From the IMG/VR virus record IMGVR_UViG_3300033153_004821, positions 1-43,056 of that record: 43,056 nucleotides of DNA, one strand, 5' to 3'. Positions 1-6,356 of the stretch are shown one piece after another. Source of the stretch: a virus. The position numbers and the translations under genes are program-made. Numbering within the stretch: position 1 is the stretch's first letter; every line of letters begins with the position of its first letter. A model generated the notes under the pieces. That model did not search any database. It worked only from the letters and a program-made list of their open reading frames with translations, and had not been told where the DNA came from.

Positions 1-425
1 TCGGTTAATAGTTTGAAAGTATCCTCGGCGATAAGTTCCGTAATATAATCCTGATACTCACTGACTTTTTTTGGCACTTCATCAATCCAGCAAAGCGTTT
101 CATAGCCCCGCAGTTGTCGCTTAACGACCTTCTCGTGTTGTTCCTTGCGTAAGATATGAGGATTGCCGTCTATGCTAATTTCAGCCTCTACGCCCACAAC
201 CAGCCCCTTGATTGGCTGATTGTTCTTATCCAACGGCCTAATCTCGAAATCCGTTTTGCCAGCACTGTTTTTCCCGAACAGCAACCATAAAAAGGCATCG
301 TAAACCGTAGTTTTACCACACCCATTCTCGCCTGAAATTGTAGCATTCTGACCATTAAGCTCCATTTCAAAAGACTTGATTCCTTTGAATGAACTAATAG
401 ATAATTTACATAATTTTATATCCAT
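1..425 (-). CDS. Rad50/SbcC-like ATPase, N-terminal part (gene crosses the circular join)
   Basis: This is the first 141 codons of a 649-residue protein that continues at the other end of the window (41481-43056) once the 51-bp end repeat is merged. The start is the ATG at 425, about 9 bases after AGGAAGGA. A Walker A motif, GENGCGKTT, lies near residue 33 and is followed by the typical SMC/Rad50 N-lobe. In this family the ATPase works with a nuclease in processing DNA ends. It opens the recombination module that continues into RecT. The ATPase identity is clear; its role in the phage is inferred. Confidence 0.88.
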   Translation of the reverse strand, partial: MDIKLCKLSISSFKGIKSFEMELNGQNATISGENGCGKTTVYDAFLWLLFGKNSAGKTDFEIRPLDKNNQPIKGLVVGVEAEISIDGNPHILRKEQHEKVVKRQLRGYETLCWIDEVPKKVSEYQDYITELIAEDTFKLLT

Positions 426-491
426 GATTTTCCTTCCTAATTAAAAGTTAGATTGCCTGCCCTATACAGTTTAGTAGATTAATTAGTGTTT

Positions 492-698
492 TCATGACAA
501 TAATTCTAACGCCCTTAGTTCGGTAATTGGTGTATGTTTTCTCCCACCACCGCCAGGTTTATTTCCCTTAAAATAGCGGAATCCTTTGCCAGGCCGGTAG
601 CTAAGTGTAAGTAGTTTATGGCCGCCATCGCCAAACTTTATAAAGCAGTGCGTGTTTTGTGTTTTTAGACTTGTAATAATTTCTTTTGCAGTTTTCAT
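492..698 (-). CDS. Small hypothetical protein, 68 aa
   Basis: A 68-residue basic protein lying between the winged-helix gene and the Rad50-like gene, in the same direction. A GGAAGG sequence precedes the ATG. It has a glycine-rich stretch near residues 49-52 and no domain I recognise. Its place in the early operon suggests an accessory role in regulation or DNA metabolism, but nothing in the sequence shows this. Confidence 0.6.
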   Translation of the reverse strand: MKTAKEIITSLKTQNTHCFIKFGDGGHKLLTLSYRPGKGFRYFKGNKPGGGGRKHTPITELRALELLS

Positions 699-717
699 TT
701 TCCTTCCCTTTCAAATC

Positions 718-996
718 TTAAAAAAGAGACTCGCTAAAAAGTTTAGGCCGCCAAAACTCACTGGTAACCCCTGTTCTTTTGCTCGGTTTTTTCCCGACAA
801 GCACAATTGCATCTTTTTGTTTCAGGCCGTTTAGCCTGCCGGACACTGTCGATCTCTCCCAGTGTAAATAAGCCGCTAAGTCAGCAATACAGCTTGAACC
901 CAGCACTTTAAGGGCGGATAAAACAATCCGCTCCTGATTGCTCAGGTCAAGATCGTAATATGCTGCTATGCTTGTTTGTGTAACGGCTGTTTTCAT
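718..996 (-). CDS. Winged-helix DNA-binding protein, 92 aa
   Basis: A 92-residue protein whose middle (about residues 18-70) reads as a MarR/LexA-like winged helix: a helix starting LSNQERIVLSAL, a turn, then a recognition helix around WERSTVSGRLNGLK, and a basic wing. The ATG at 996 overlaps the upstream stop as ATGA and follows AAAGGA by 6 bases, so it is preferred to the in-frame start 30 bases earlier. It is coupled to the exported lysozyme-like gene. It is one of few candidates for a phage regulator here, since no CI-type repressor is evident. It could equally be a replication accessory protein. Confidence 0.7.
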   Translation of the reverse strand: MKTAVTQTSIAAYYDLDLSNQERIVLSALKVLGSSCIADLAAYLHWERSTVSGRLNGLKQKDAIVLVGKKPSKRTGVTSEFWRPKLFSESLF

Positions 997-1439
997 TTTG
1001 AATCCTTTTGGAACTGACGAAACCAAAAGTGTACGTTCTTTTTCCAGTTAAGATTGCCGACAAGATCACATTCCTTTGGACAATACCTGTCGGCTAAGAA
1101 GTTAATAAAATCGTTCTGCTTCCCTGCATCGCTCCATCGAACACGATTTTTAATGATGGTTGCAGCTGCCCACCCGGCTTGAGTATCAAGGCTTGTATTC
1201 CACGCTCTTGGATGTTTTATCCCGAATTCTTTTCCGTTGCCGCCGTTTTCGGCTTTGCGAATTGCCAACAAGATGAACCAGTTATCACTACCAAACTTGA
1301 TACCATTACGTTCAGCAGCTTTTCTTATAATCGGTATTTCCGCCCGTCCCTTACAGACCGCCCCATCACATGCAGGGACAATCCCGAAAAATACCGCTGT
1401 CCCCGCCGTTATTGCCGCTAACAACTTTTTTACCTTCAT
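993..1439 (-). CDS. Exported lysozyme-like protein, 148 aa
   Basis: The first 25 or so residues form a signal peptide: a basic start, a hydrophobic stretch of alanine, valine and phenylalanine, and a possible lipobox-like VPAC. The mature part contains AIRKAENGG and KEFGI (about residues 59-75), the glutamate-plus-glycine pattern of lysozyme/transglycosylase-like folds, then a helix around WAAATI and a C-terminal NW-KN motif. Similar phage proteins are known but poorly characterised. An exported muralytic enzyme would suit a Sec-dependent endolysin. The gene stands just after a terminator and before early genes, away from the virion genes, which is unusual for a lysin. The ribosome site is GGGAAAGG. 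Confidence 0.6.
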   Translation of the reverse strand: MKVKKLLAAITAGTAVFFGIVPACDGAVCKGRAEIPIIRKAAERNGIKFGSDNWFILLAIRKAENGGNGKEFGIKHPRAWNTSLDTQAGWAAATIIKNRVRWSDAGKQNDFINFLADRYCPKECDLVGNLNWKKNVHFWFRQFQKDSK

Positions 1440-1467
1440 GTTTTGACCTTTCCCAAACTAAGTTTTC

Positions 1468-1502
1468 AAAAAAGCCTACCGGCCCTCTCGAACCAGTAGG
1501 CT
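1468..1502 (-). terminator. Strong intrinsic terminator after the excisionase-like gene
   Basis: On the minus strand AGCCTACTGG and CCGGTAGGCT pair over 10 bp with one G-U, enclosing a 10-base loop, and run directly into six T residues. It ends transcription from the promoter near 2007-2035 and separates the small excisionase operon from the exported lysozyme-like gene. Confidence 0.85.
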
Positions 1503-1537
1503 TCGGAGGAGGGTAATAAAAAGCTAATATTCAATTT

Positions 1538-1732
1538 TCAAACCGCCACTGACCGACTGTTAATTCTCAGCCAATCAAAAAAATCATTCCGTCTTAAAAA
1601 CACCCGGCCGCGAATTTTTACAACAGGCAGGCTCCTATCGTTTTTGAATCAGCCACGCAGCGTTTGCACCGGTATTCCTGTAGCTTTTGACGCCTCTTTG
1701 AGTGTTAAGAATTTAGGTAAACTTTTTTTCAT
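1538..1732 (-). pseudogene. xis: Excisionase-like HTH gene interrupted by an in-frame TGA
   Basis: From the ATG at 1732, preceded by AAGGATAAA, the frame reads 27 residues ending PVQTLRG. It then meets TGA at 1649-1651 and stays open to a second TGA at 1538-1540, giving 64 codons. The halves join into a normal MerR/excisionase-type helix-turn-helix: LTLKEASKATGIPVQTLRG, then x, then FKND, PVVKIRGRVFLRRNDFFDWL. The interrupted position is where this family usually has tryptophan, so one G-to-A change (TGG to TGA) explains it. TGA ends many other genes here, so a recoded genome is not the explanation. Readthrough, a point mutation or a sequencing error remain possible. Confidence 0.8.
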
Positions 1733-1733
1733 T

Positions 1734-1967
1734 TTATCCTTGACTTTCGATGTTAAATTGGGTAACTTGCCCGTTACCAGCCACGGAGGGGTTAGCGTTT
1801 TCACGGAGGGTTAATTCATTTTTTATTGCCAGTGGTAGATTTCTGAGGAGATACCGCTTTATGGCAGTAGTCGGTTTCAATTGCTGCAAGGATGCAAACC
1901 TGTTAATCAAGTCGATGACTTCTGGACCAGATTCATTTGTAAGATTGATTGCTGTTACTTGTGTCAT
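1734..1967 (-). CDS. Small hypothetical protein upstream of xis, 77 aa
   Basis: A 77-residue protein with a likely amphipathic helical core (about residues 14-50, including LKPTTAIKRYLLRN) and a polar tail. It begins 8 bases after AAAGGG and ends one base before the excisionase-like ATG, so the two form an operon. It lies directly downstream of the promoter at 2007-2035, the first gene leftward of attP. A regulatory or recombination-directionality role fits the position, but no family is recognised. Confidence 0.65.
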   Translation of the reverse strand: MTQVTAINLTNESGPEVIDLINRFASLQQLKPTTAIKRYLLRNLPLAIKNELTLRENANPSVAGNGQVTQFNIESQG

Positions 1968-1995
1968 TTATTTTTCCCTTTGGAGTCGCTTATGT

Positions 1996-2007
1996 TTTCT
2001 TAAGAAA
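1996..2007. promoter_or_regulatory. Palindrome, possible operator
   Basis: TTTCTTAAGAAA is a perfect 12-bp palindrome at the expected transcription start of the leftward promoter. It touches the -10 box. This is a good position for a repressor site, though the binding protein is unknown. Confidence 0.45.
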
Positions 2008-2035
2008 TACTAAGAGATATATCGGCTGTTGTCAA
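2007..2035 (-). promoter_or_regulatory. Sigma70-type promoter for the xis operon
   Basis: On the minus strand a perfect TTGACA (2030-2035) is followed after 17 bases by TAGTAT (2007-2012). Transcription would start near 2000 and run through the 77-aa gene and the excisionase-like gene to the terminator at 1468. Confidence 0.65.
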
Positions 2036-2040
2036 GTATA

Positions 2041-2077
2041 AAAATAAGAAAAAATAAGAAAAAATAAGAAAAAATAA
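2041..2077. repeat. A-rich 10-bp tandem repeat in the attP region
   Basis: AAAATAAGAA is repeated three times followed by a partial fourth copy. Phased A-tracts of this kind usually bend DNA. The position between the leftward promoter and the attachment core suits an accessory-protein or bending element of the integration complex. Confidence 0.7.
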
Positions 2078-2209
2078 CTTAACATTTCGTAAGTATTGGG
2101 TGAGTATGAATTTATGGGAACAAAAAAAGGTGAAAAAAATAGAGTGATGCTTACGCGATAGTATTTTAAAAACAGGTAGCTAATTGATAGCAATTTACAC
2201 AAAAACTCC

Positions 2210-2231
2210 GGTCAGCATTTGGTCAGCATTT
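2210..2231. repeat. Tandem 11-bp repeat, possible integrase arm site
   Basis: GGTCAGCATTT occurs twice without a gap, and GGTCAGCAT recurs at 2434-2442 just before the integrase start. Short direct repeats on both sides of an attachment core are typical arm-type sites for tyrosine integrases. Binding by this integrase is inferred. Confidence 0.55.
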
Positions 2232-2277
2232 AACCTCAAAAAGTGTCGTTTATTCCAATTATTCCAACATTGTGATT

Positions 2278-2306
2278 TTGCATAACCGCTTGATTTGACG
2301 TATTTT
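2278..2306 (+). promoter_or_regulatory. Possible promoter for the rebuilt tRNA-Thr
   Basis: TTGCAT (2278-2283), a 17-base gap and TATTTT (2301-2306) end ten bases before the 5' end of the tRNA-Thr half at 2317. The boxes are weak matches but well spaced. After integration the restored tRNA would need a phage-supplied promoter exactly here. Confidence 0.4.
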
Positions 2307-2316
2307 ATGTGTTTTC

Positions 2317-2355
2317 GCCGATGTAGCTCAATGGTAGAGCACAGCTTTCGTAAAG
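2317..2355 (+). other. attP: attP core: 5' half of a tRNA-Thr(CGT) gene
   Basis: The sequence reads as acceptor strand GCCGATG, TA, D arm GCTC-AATGGTA-GAGC, A, anticodon strand CAGCT, loop TTCGTAA with anticodon CGT, then AG. After that it departs from any tRNA: the 3' half is absent. The break falls at the anticodon loop, a classic integration point for tyrosine recombinases, and the integrase starts about 100 bp downstream on the same strand. The match marks the crossover segment shared with the host attB. The unusual point is that the phage carries the 5' half. Confidence 0.8.
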
Positions 2356-2397
2356 ATAGGGAGTTTTTTATAATTGCTTATATTAAAAGAAGTTATG

Positions 2398-2425
2398 GAC
2401 AAGCGGTCAGTAAAAGACAAGCGGT
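2398..2425. repeat. Direct repeat between attP core and integrase
   Basis: GACAAGCGGT occurs at 2398-2407 and 2416-2425, 18 bp apart. A copy of the left-arm motif GGTCAGCAT follows at 2434. This is a likely set of integrase arm-type sites on the integrase side of the core. Confidence 0.5.
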
Positions 2426-2451
2426 ATTTGTAAGGTCAGCATAGATTTTCA

Positions 2452-3447
2452 ATGAAAAAAGTTTGGATATATCAGAGAAAAGATCGCAAGGGCTATTATG
2501 TCGCTTGGCGAGAATTCGGCAAACAGAAATCAAAGCTACTCCCTACTAAAAGGTTGGCGGAGCATTTTCGGCATATCAAATACCAGCAGTTAAATACAGA
2601 TGTCTTTATCAGCCCCATCCGATTATCTTGGCCGGAAGTAAAAAAAGAATTTCTACAGCGTTATGATATAATCGGGCTTACCGGCAGCACCAAAGATGAA
2701 GCAAAGCGTTTTTTAGATCGCTTTGAAAAGATAGTTATGCCCCGGTCAAGCACTACTATAACCCAACAAAGCGTTGATTTATATTTTTTGGAACGCCAAT
2801 CGCAGAACCTTAGCCCATATACTATCAAAAAGGATATTGGTCGACTAAAAACGTTGATCGGTTGGATGAAGGAAAAACAATACAACTTCGGCAATATCAC
2901 CTTCCCGAAAATAAGAACCCCTAAATTGCAGTATAAAGCTCTTACTACAAAACAGATCCGCTGGCTATTCAGCCGTTGCCCTACACCTGCTTGGCGTTGC
3001 CGGATATTACTATCTCTTATTACCGGACTGCGGAAAACTGATGTTGACAACCTTAACCGCTCAAGCATAGACCTAAAAGCCGCCAAAATCGACACGGTGA
3101 GCAAAAAGACACAAAAGGTATATGTTAATAGGCCATTACCCGTTTCGGCCATACCTGAGCTACGTAGCTACCTAAAATCGCTACCTGAGAAGCAACCTAA
3201 GCTCTTTGCAGATGTAAATGTTCGCAAGGCATGGGAAAAGTTACGTGAAGATTCCGGCATTACCCGGCAAGATTTGCGAATAACATTTAGTACAATTATT
3301 CAACGAATAGGCTCAATCGGTTCTGCTAAAAACCTTCTTGAGCACTATTCCGAAAAAACAACCACCGAGTTCTACACGGATCAAGAACTGATCCTGCGAT
3401 GGAAGGTTAATCAACTACCTGTCCGAGAGTGGTTGAATCGCTTGTAA
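2452..3447 (+). CDS. int: Tyrosine-family site-specific integrase
   Basis: A 331-residue tyrosine recombinase. The first 60 residues form a small arm-type or SAM-like N-terminal domain starting KKVWIYQRK, followed by a core-binding domain and a catalytic domain from about residue 160. Visible catalytic features are the first arginine in ITGLRKTD, a lysine around SKKTQK, DLRITFST for the second arginine box, HYSEKTT, and the tyrosine in EFYTD. The usual box II histidine appears as glutamine (QDLR), a tolerated but less common variant. It is the only plus-strand gene, next to the tRNA-Thr attP, and converges with the gene at 3593. It would catalyse integration into tRNA-Thr(CGT). Confidence 0.93.
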   Translation: MKKVWIYQRKDRKGYYVAWREFGKQKSKLLPTKRLAEHFRHIKYQQLNTDVFISPIRLSWPEVKKEFLQRYDIIGLTGSTKDEAKRFLDRFEKIVMPRSSTTITQQSVDLYFLERQSQNLSPYTIKKDIGRLKTLIGWMKEKQYNFGNITFPKIRTPKLQYKALTTKQIRWLFSRCPTPAWRCRILLSLITGLRKTDVDNLNRSSIDLKAAKIDTVSKKTQKVYVNRPLPVSAIPELRSYLKSLPEKQPKLFADVNVRKAWEKLREDSGITRQDLRITFSTIIQRIGSIGSAKNLLEHYSEKTTTEFYTDQELILRWKVNQLPVREWLNRL

Positions 3448-3593
3448 CCCTTGGCCCTCAAGCCATCTATGATAACCTCATCACAAAACTGGATAAAAGG
3501 TATGACTTTCTTCCTTTTTCCTGCGTCCTTGGCGTGGGCCTGTTTTAGCTTGTTGCATGTCTCTCTATAAATCTTAATCGTGATCGTATCCAT
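3411..3593 (-). CDS. Small ribbon-helix-helix-like protein, 60 aa
   Basis: A 60-residue basic protein starting MDTITIKIYRE, a short beta strand of the kind that opens ribbon-helix-helix DNA-binding proteins, followed by two predicted helices. AAGGAG precedes the ATG by about 11 bases. Its 3' end overlaps the integrase 3' end by 37 bp in convergent orientation, so the two transcripts would be partly antisense. It may be a small regulator; the fold call rests on pattern only. Confidence 0.55.
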   Translation of the reverse strand: MDTITIKIYRETCNKLKQAHAKDAGKRKKVIPFIQFCDEVIIDGLRAKGYKRFNHSRTGS

Positions 3594-3648
3594 ATTTTTA
3601 TTTTCTCCTTGCTTACTGGTTACAGATATATATTATTTATTATTGCCC

Positions 3649-3703
3649 GAGCTTGCCTATAAAGCAAGCTCTAAGAGGGGGAAGGGGTTTTACCCCTTCT
3701 CCC
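3649..3703 (-). terminator. Two tandem hairpins after the DUF932 gene
   Basis: Directly after the DUF932 stop, an 11-bp G/C-rich stem with one mismatch (GGGAGAAGGGG against CCCCTTCCCCC, loop TAAAA) is followed by a perfect 8-bp stem (GAGCTTGC / GCAAGCTC). Neither has a good T run. They could stop transcription weakly or protect the mRNA 3' end. Confidence 0.6.
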
Positions 3704-4735
3704 TTACGCTGTTAATAGTTCAAGAGCACGTTTTTTGGTGGTAGCACCACTGCCCCAAATAACGCTGTTCATCTTTGCATCGTTCTCATTACCGCCGTAT
3801 GTACTTGTGTAGTAATTCCTGTGGTGATCGACCTGCTCTGTAATAGCGTTTAAGGCTGCCCATCGAGTACCCTTAACGTCCTGAACATTATTGCCAATCC
3901 CTAAATGGAACAACTCTCTTGCCTGCTCCCTTTTCTTTTCACAATACTTACTTGCTGTCTTGTTGCCATTCTCATCTTCTATTGTTGGCTCATACAGTTT
4001 GTCTGTGAATTGCTGAAACCCTGTATCGCTTATCGGTGTCTTGATTAGCTGGTTAAAGCACGCTTCCACCCTTTGATAGTATACATCTGTCAAGTTAAGC
4101 AACCTCCTTGCTTCTTGGATATTATCCTTGTAGTTTGCGGTATGCCGGACGCTTACTACATCCTGAGCGTGAACCTTACCACCGAAGATATTAAATGCTG
4201 CACTCATCGTATTCCAGCAGACCACCCTTATCGGTGTCCACTTAATATGTAGGCTCAAGCTTCCATCGTGGCTGGTAGCCAAAGCAAGGTATTTATCCAC
4301 CTGATCCGGCCCGACCTGAATACTGTTCGGCAGCTTACAGGTGATAAATATCCGCTTGCCATCAAACAGGCTTCCTGCCGTGTGAAACATTGCCAATCCT
4401 TCACCCACCAGAGCATCCAGAAAACCAAAAGCCTCTGAGTTTTGTATCGGCTCGTAACTATTACCGACCACGCCTAAGATACTCTCGTCCTCTGTCCTGA
4501 CTATCGCCTTGTGAGTTCCGATTTTCTGACCAACCACCGGAATATCATCAATACAAACATTTCCTTGTGTAAAAATATCCCTCTTTTCAACAACCCAATC
4601 CAGACCAGCCAATTTTATAGCTGCCTCTGCCGTAACTTCTTTCTCGACCTTTGTGCCGAGTTTGTGCCACGGCAATTCACCCGCATAAAACATCCGGGCC
4701 TCACCATTTTCATTCAATTCTAATTCATGACTCAT
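3704..4735 (-). CDS. DUF932 phage/plasmid-like protein
   Basis: A 343-residue protein with the hallmarks of the DUF932 (TIGR03299) family: ELPWHKLGTKV near residue 24, VEKRDIFT, and the conserved core with NSYEPIQN and CWNTMSAAF. Members are widespread on phages and plasmids; their function is not settled, though a role in DNA metabolism is often suggested. It is the last and largest gene of the operon started at 5889. Its ATG follows AAGGAG, which overlaps the stop of the 55-aa gene upstream. Confidence 0.88.
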   Translation of the reverse strand: MSHELELNENGEARMFYAGELPWHKLGTKVEKEVTAEAAIKLAGLDWVVEKRDIFTQGNVCIDDIPVVGQKIGTHKAIVRTEDESILGVVGNSYEPIQNSEAFGFLDALVGEGLAMFHTAGSLFDGKRIFITCKLPNSIQVGPDQVDKYLALATSHDGSLSLHIKWTPIRVVCWNTMSAAFNIFGGKVHAQDVVSVRHTANYKDNIQEARRLLNLTDVYYQRVEACFNQLIKTPISDTGFQQFTDKLYEPTIEDENGNKTASKYCEKKREQARELFHLGIGNNVQDVKGTRWAALNAITEQVDHHRNYYTSTYGGNENDAKMNSVIWGSGATTKKRALELLTA

Positions 4736-4748
4736 TTTGATTCTCCTT

Positions 4749-4916
4749 TCAATAAATTATTTGTTCCAATCTCTTAATTGCTCCACACTTAACACAATAA
4801 TAAGCTTCACCCTGATAGGTTGATAATCCCTTTCGACTCGGCCACTGGCAGACGCATTTTGCGAAGTGGTGAATAAGTTTATTGCCTTTACGCTCTGTCT
4901 TATACGGCCTTGTCAT
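4749..4916 (-). CDS. Small zinc-finger-like protein, 55 aa
   Basis: A 55-residue basic protein with a CVC pair near residue 21 and CVKC near residue 41, a spacing that could hold one zinc ion. It starts at the ATG at 4916, just after the stop of the upstream gene, with GAGG as ribosome site, and ends at TGA just before the DUF932 ribosome site. The tight packing supports it as a real gene. Function unknown. Confidence 0.65.
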   Translation of the reverse strand: MTRPYKTERKGNKLIHHFAKCVCQWPSRKGLSTYQGEAYYCVKCGAIKRLEQIIY

Positions 4917-4918
4917 TT

Positions 4919-5110
4919 TCAAGCCTCGCTTTCTTCAATTTGGATTCCCATCTCGTCCATATCCTTAGCCATTATGCCGTTATCTTCCAAGAATATCTTA
5001 GCATCAATGGCGGTATCGAACCGCATTACCTCTTTATTATCGCAAAGGGCATATTCCTTGCCATTCAAGCATATACCGCCAATAGGTTTTGTTATTACAA
5101 ATTTTGCCAT
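4919..5110 (-). CDS. Small hypothetical protein, 63 aa
   Basis: A 63-residue acidic protein with a beta-rich start (KFVITKPIGGICLNGKEY) and a helical, acidic C-terminus. The pattern resembles small proteins that report on tracked attributes such as modification, but no family is recognised. It is packed between genes of the DUF932 operon. Confidence 0.6.
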   Translation of the reverse strand: MAKFVITKPIGGICLNGKEYALCDNKEVMRFDTAIDAKIFLEDNGIMAKDMDEMGIQIEESEA

Positions 5111-5112
5111 AA

Positions 5113-5337
5113 TTACACCTTACCTTTCACGTGAAAGTCGATTAGTATTTTGTTCTGAGGATTCGGCAAAGGCTTAAACCCCTTACAGCTCTTTTTATAT
5201 CCATCCCTACGTTGCTCATAATAATACTGTGTCATATAGAATGGATTTTTTAGATTTTCCCAACAGCCCTCAGTACACCCGCTTGGATGCTGAAAATAGT
5301 TTGAACAGTTATCGCAAATAACTTTGTCATCTTTCAC
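5113..5337 (-). CDS. Small cysteine-containing protein, 74 aa
   Basis: A 74-residue protein with CDNC near the N-terminus and further cysteines at CTEGC and SCKGF, suggesting a zinc-binding fold. The GTG at 5337 is chosen because AGGAG lies 7 bases upstream; a TTG start 21 bases earlier would have no such site. It overlaps the end of the DUF2958 gene by 11 bases, so it is probably translationally coupled. Confidence 0.62.
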   Translation of the reverse strand: MKDDKVICDNCSNYFQHPSGCTEGCWENLKNPFYMTQYYYEQRRDGYKKSCKGFKPLPNPQNKILIDFHVKGKV

Positions 5338-5656
5338 TTTCAATCTCCTCTTTTGCAAACAGCTCAGGTGCTATTTCCTTGAGCGTTTTCGGTTTCCAGT
5401 ACAAATCCCGTTCGATTTTAAGTCCCATTGGCCCTCTTGCAGAGTCAAGCTCTGTCAGGCTGAAATAGCCAAGCTCCTTACAAAAGCCATCGACCAGACC
5501 GAAAAACTGATCCTCTCCATCAAACTCAGTTGCGTACCATGTCCAGTTTGAATCCGGCGTAAAGAATTTTATATACGCAACTGCATCGCCACCATTGTTT
5601 TCTTGCTCATAAAGCTTTGGTATTTCTTTTCTTTTTTCCTGCGTCATTAACTTCAT
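5327..5656 (-). CDS. DUF2958 domain protein
   Basis: A 109-residue protein that fits DUF2958 over nearly its whole length: MTQEKRKEIPKLYEQEN, then KFFTPDSNWTWYATEFDGED, LGYFSLTELDSARGPMGL, and ERDLYWKPKTL. The family is common on phages, plasmids and integrative elements and has no agreed function. It overlaps the upstream gene by ATGA (5653-5656), so the two are coupled. Confidence 0.88.
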   Translation of the reverse strand: MKLMTQEKRKEIPKLYEQENNGGDAVAYIKFFTPDSNWTWYATEFDGEDQFFGLVDGFCKELGYFSLTELDSARGPMGLKIERDLYWKPKTLKEIAPELFAKEEIESER

Positions 5657-5889
5657 TTTGATACCTCACCTTCTTTAATTACATCCCCCGGCCAAACAGT
5701 TCTCATGTATCGTGAGCTGTCTTTATCTGCAGGAAAGTTTACCCACCATAGCTCAGCATGAGAGCCTTCTTTGTTGGTGTTATAACAGGTCTTTATGAAT
5801 TGCTGTAATACAGCTTCATCCTCAAAATCTTCTCTTGTTGTCCACTTCTGAAAGACCTTTACTTTTTGTCCTTGCTTTAGCATTTTCAT
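5653..5889 (-). CDS. Small hypothetical protein, first gene of the DUF932 operon, 78 aa
   Basis: A 78-residue protein with a tryptophan-rich middle (ELWWVNFP) and an acidic C-terminus. It is the first gene after the strong promoter at 5934-5961, with AAGGAAAGGA as ribosome site. Two in-frame ATGs lie 6 bases apart at the start. It is coupled to DUF2958 by an ATGA overlap. No family recognised. Confidence 0.65.
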   Translation of the reverse strand: MKMLKQGQKVKVFQKWTTREDFEDEAVLQQFIKTCYNTNKEGSHAELWWVNFPADKDSSRYMRTVWPGDVIKEGEVSK

Positions 5890-5930
5890 TTCCTTTCCTT
5901 TTGAGTTATTATTTTTTATATCTTACTATG

Positions 5931-5961
5931 TATAGTATACACTATATACACAGCGTGTCAA
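5931..5961 (-). promoter_or_regulatory. Sigma70 promoter with overlapping palindromic operator
   Basis: On the minus strand TTGACA (5956-5961) and TATACT (5934-5939) are separated by 16 bases. The -10 lies inside TATAGT-GTAT-ACTATA (5931-5946), an inverted repeat with 6-bp arms. A repressor bound there would block the promoter of the DUF2958/DUF932 operon, a typical lytic-phase or lysogeny-controlled design. The repressor is not identified. Confidence 0.7.
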
Positions 5962-6015
5962 GAGAAAAATTGAAAATTTATAAATTTTTTTGAAAAAATT
6001 ATATTAGATATGCTA

Positions 6016-6039
6016 CCGCTAATCAATTAAGATTAACGG
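6016..6039 (-). terminator. Hairpin after the tail operon
   Basis: CCGTTAATC and GATTAGCGG form a 9-bp stem with one G-U around a 6-base loop, between the last tail gene (stop at 6063) and the promoter at 5961. The T tract is delayed, so it is a weak intrinsic terminator candidate. The other 150 or so bases here hold the promoter and an A/T-rich stretch. Confidence 0.4.
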
Positions 6040-6062
6040 CCTCTCTGGGAGCGGGTATTATT

Positions 6063-6356
6063 TTATTTGCCCTCTAATTTGTCTAAACGGGTTAAAATAT
6101 CTTGTAATTGCCCATTTGTTATATTTGCTCGTTGTTGTTCAATAGGTACTGGTGTTGGCTCTGGTGGTTTTTCTGCTTCTATTTCTTCAGGTGTTTTGTC
6201 TACAATCTTGCCATCAACAATTTTCTGGGTAATATCATCCGCTGAACCTTCCACAATAAACTCGTCGACTTCCGTTTGTTTATCAAAAACATCTTCTGGA
6301 CATACTCCTGTTCTTAAGATACGGCCAGACTCGTCGTAAATTATATAACTCTTCAT
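6063..6356 (-). CDS. Small tail-associated protein, 97 aa
   Basis: A 97-residue protein that starts with a compact beta motif (YIIYDESGRILRTGVCPED), continues with a proline- and glutamate-rich linker near residues 57-72, and ends in a helix. Small proteins of this shape often follow tail tip or fibre genes and may help assembly. It overlaps the J-like gene by ATGA, which puts it in the tail operon. Role inferred from position. Confidence 0.6.
   Translation of the reverse strand: MKSYIIYDESGRILRTGVCPEDVFDKQTEVDEFIVEGSADDITQKIVDGKIVDKTPEEIEAEKPPEPTPVPIEQQRANITNGQLQDILTRLDKLEGK

Noticed and set aside
1-51. True direct terminal repeat of a linear genome
   Set aside because: The repeat is short, lies within a coding gene and is what an assembler leaves at a circular join.
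1538-1732. Genome-wide reading of TGA as tryptophan
   Set aside because: TGA ends many genes at proper points here (terminase, 55-aa gene, DUF2958 gene, chaperone) and overlaps the next starts, so the standard code is used.
2661-3152. Minus-strand 163-codon frame opposite the integrase
   Set aside because: It is antisense to conserved integrase motifs, without ribosome site or recognisable content.
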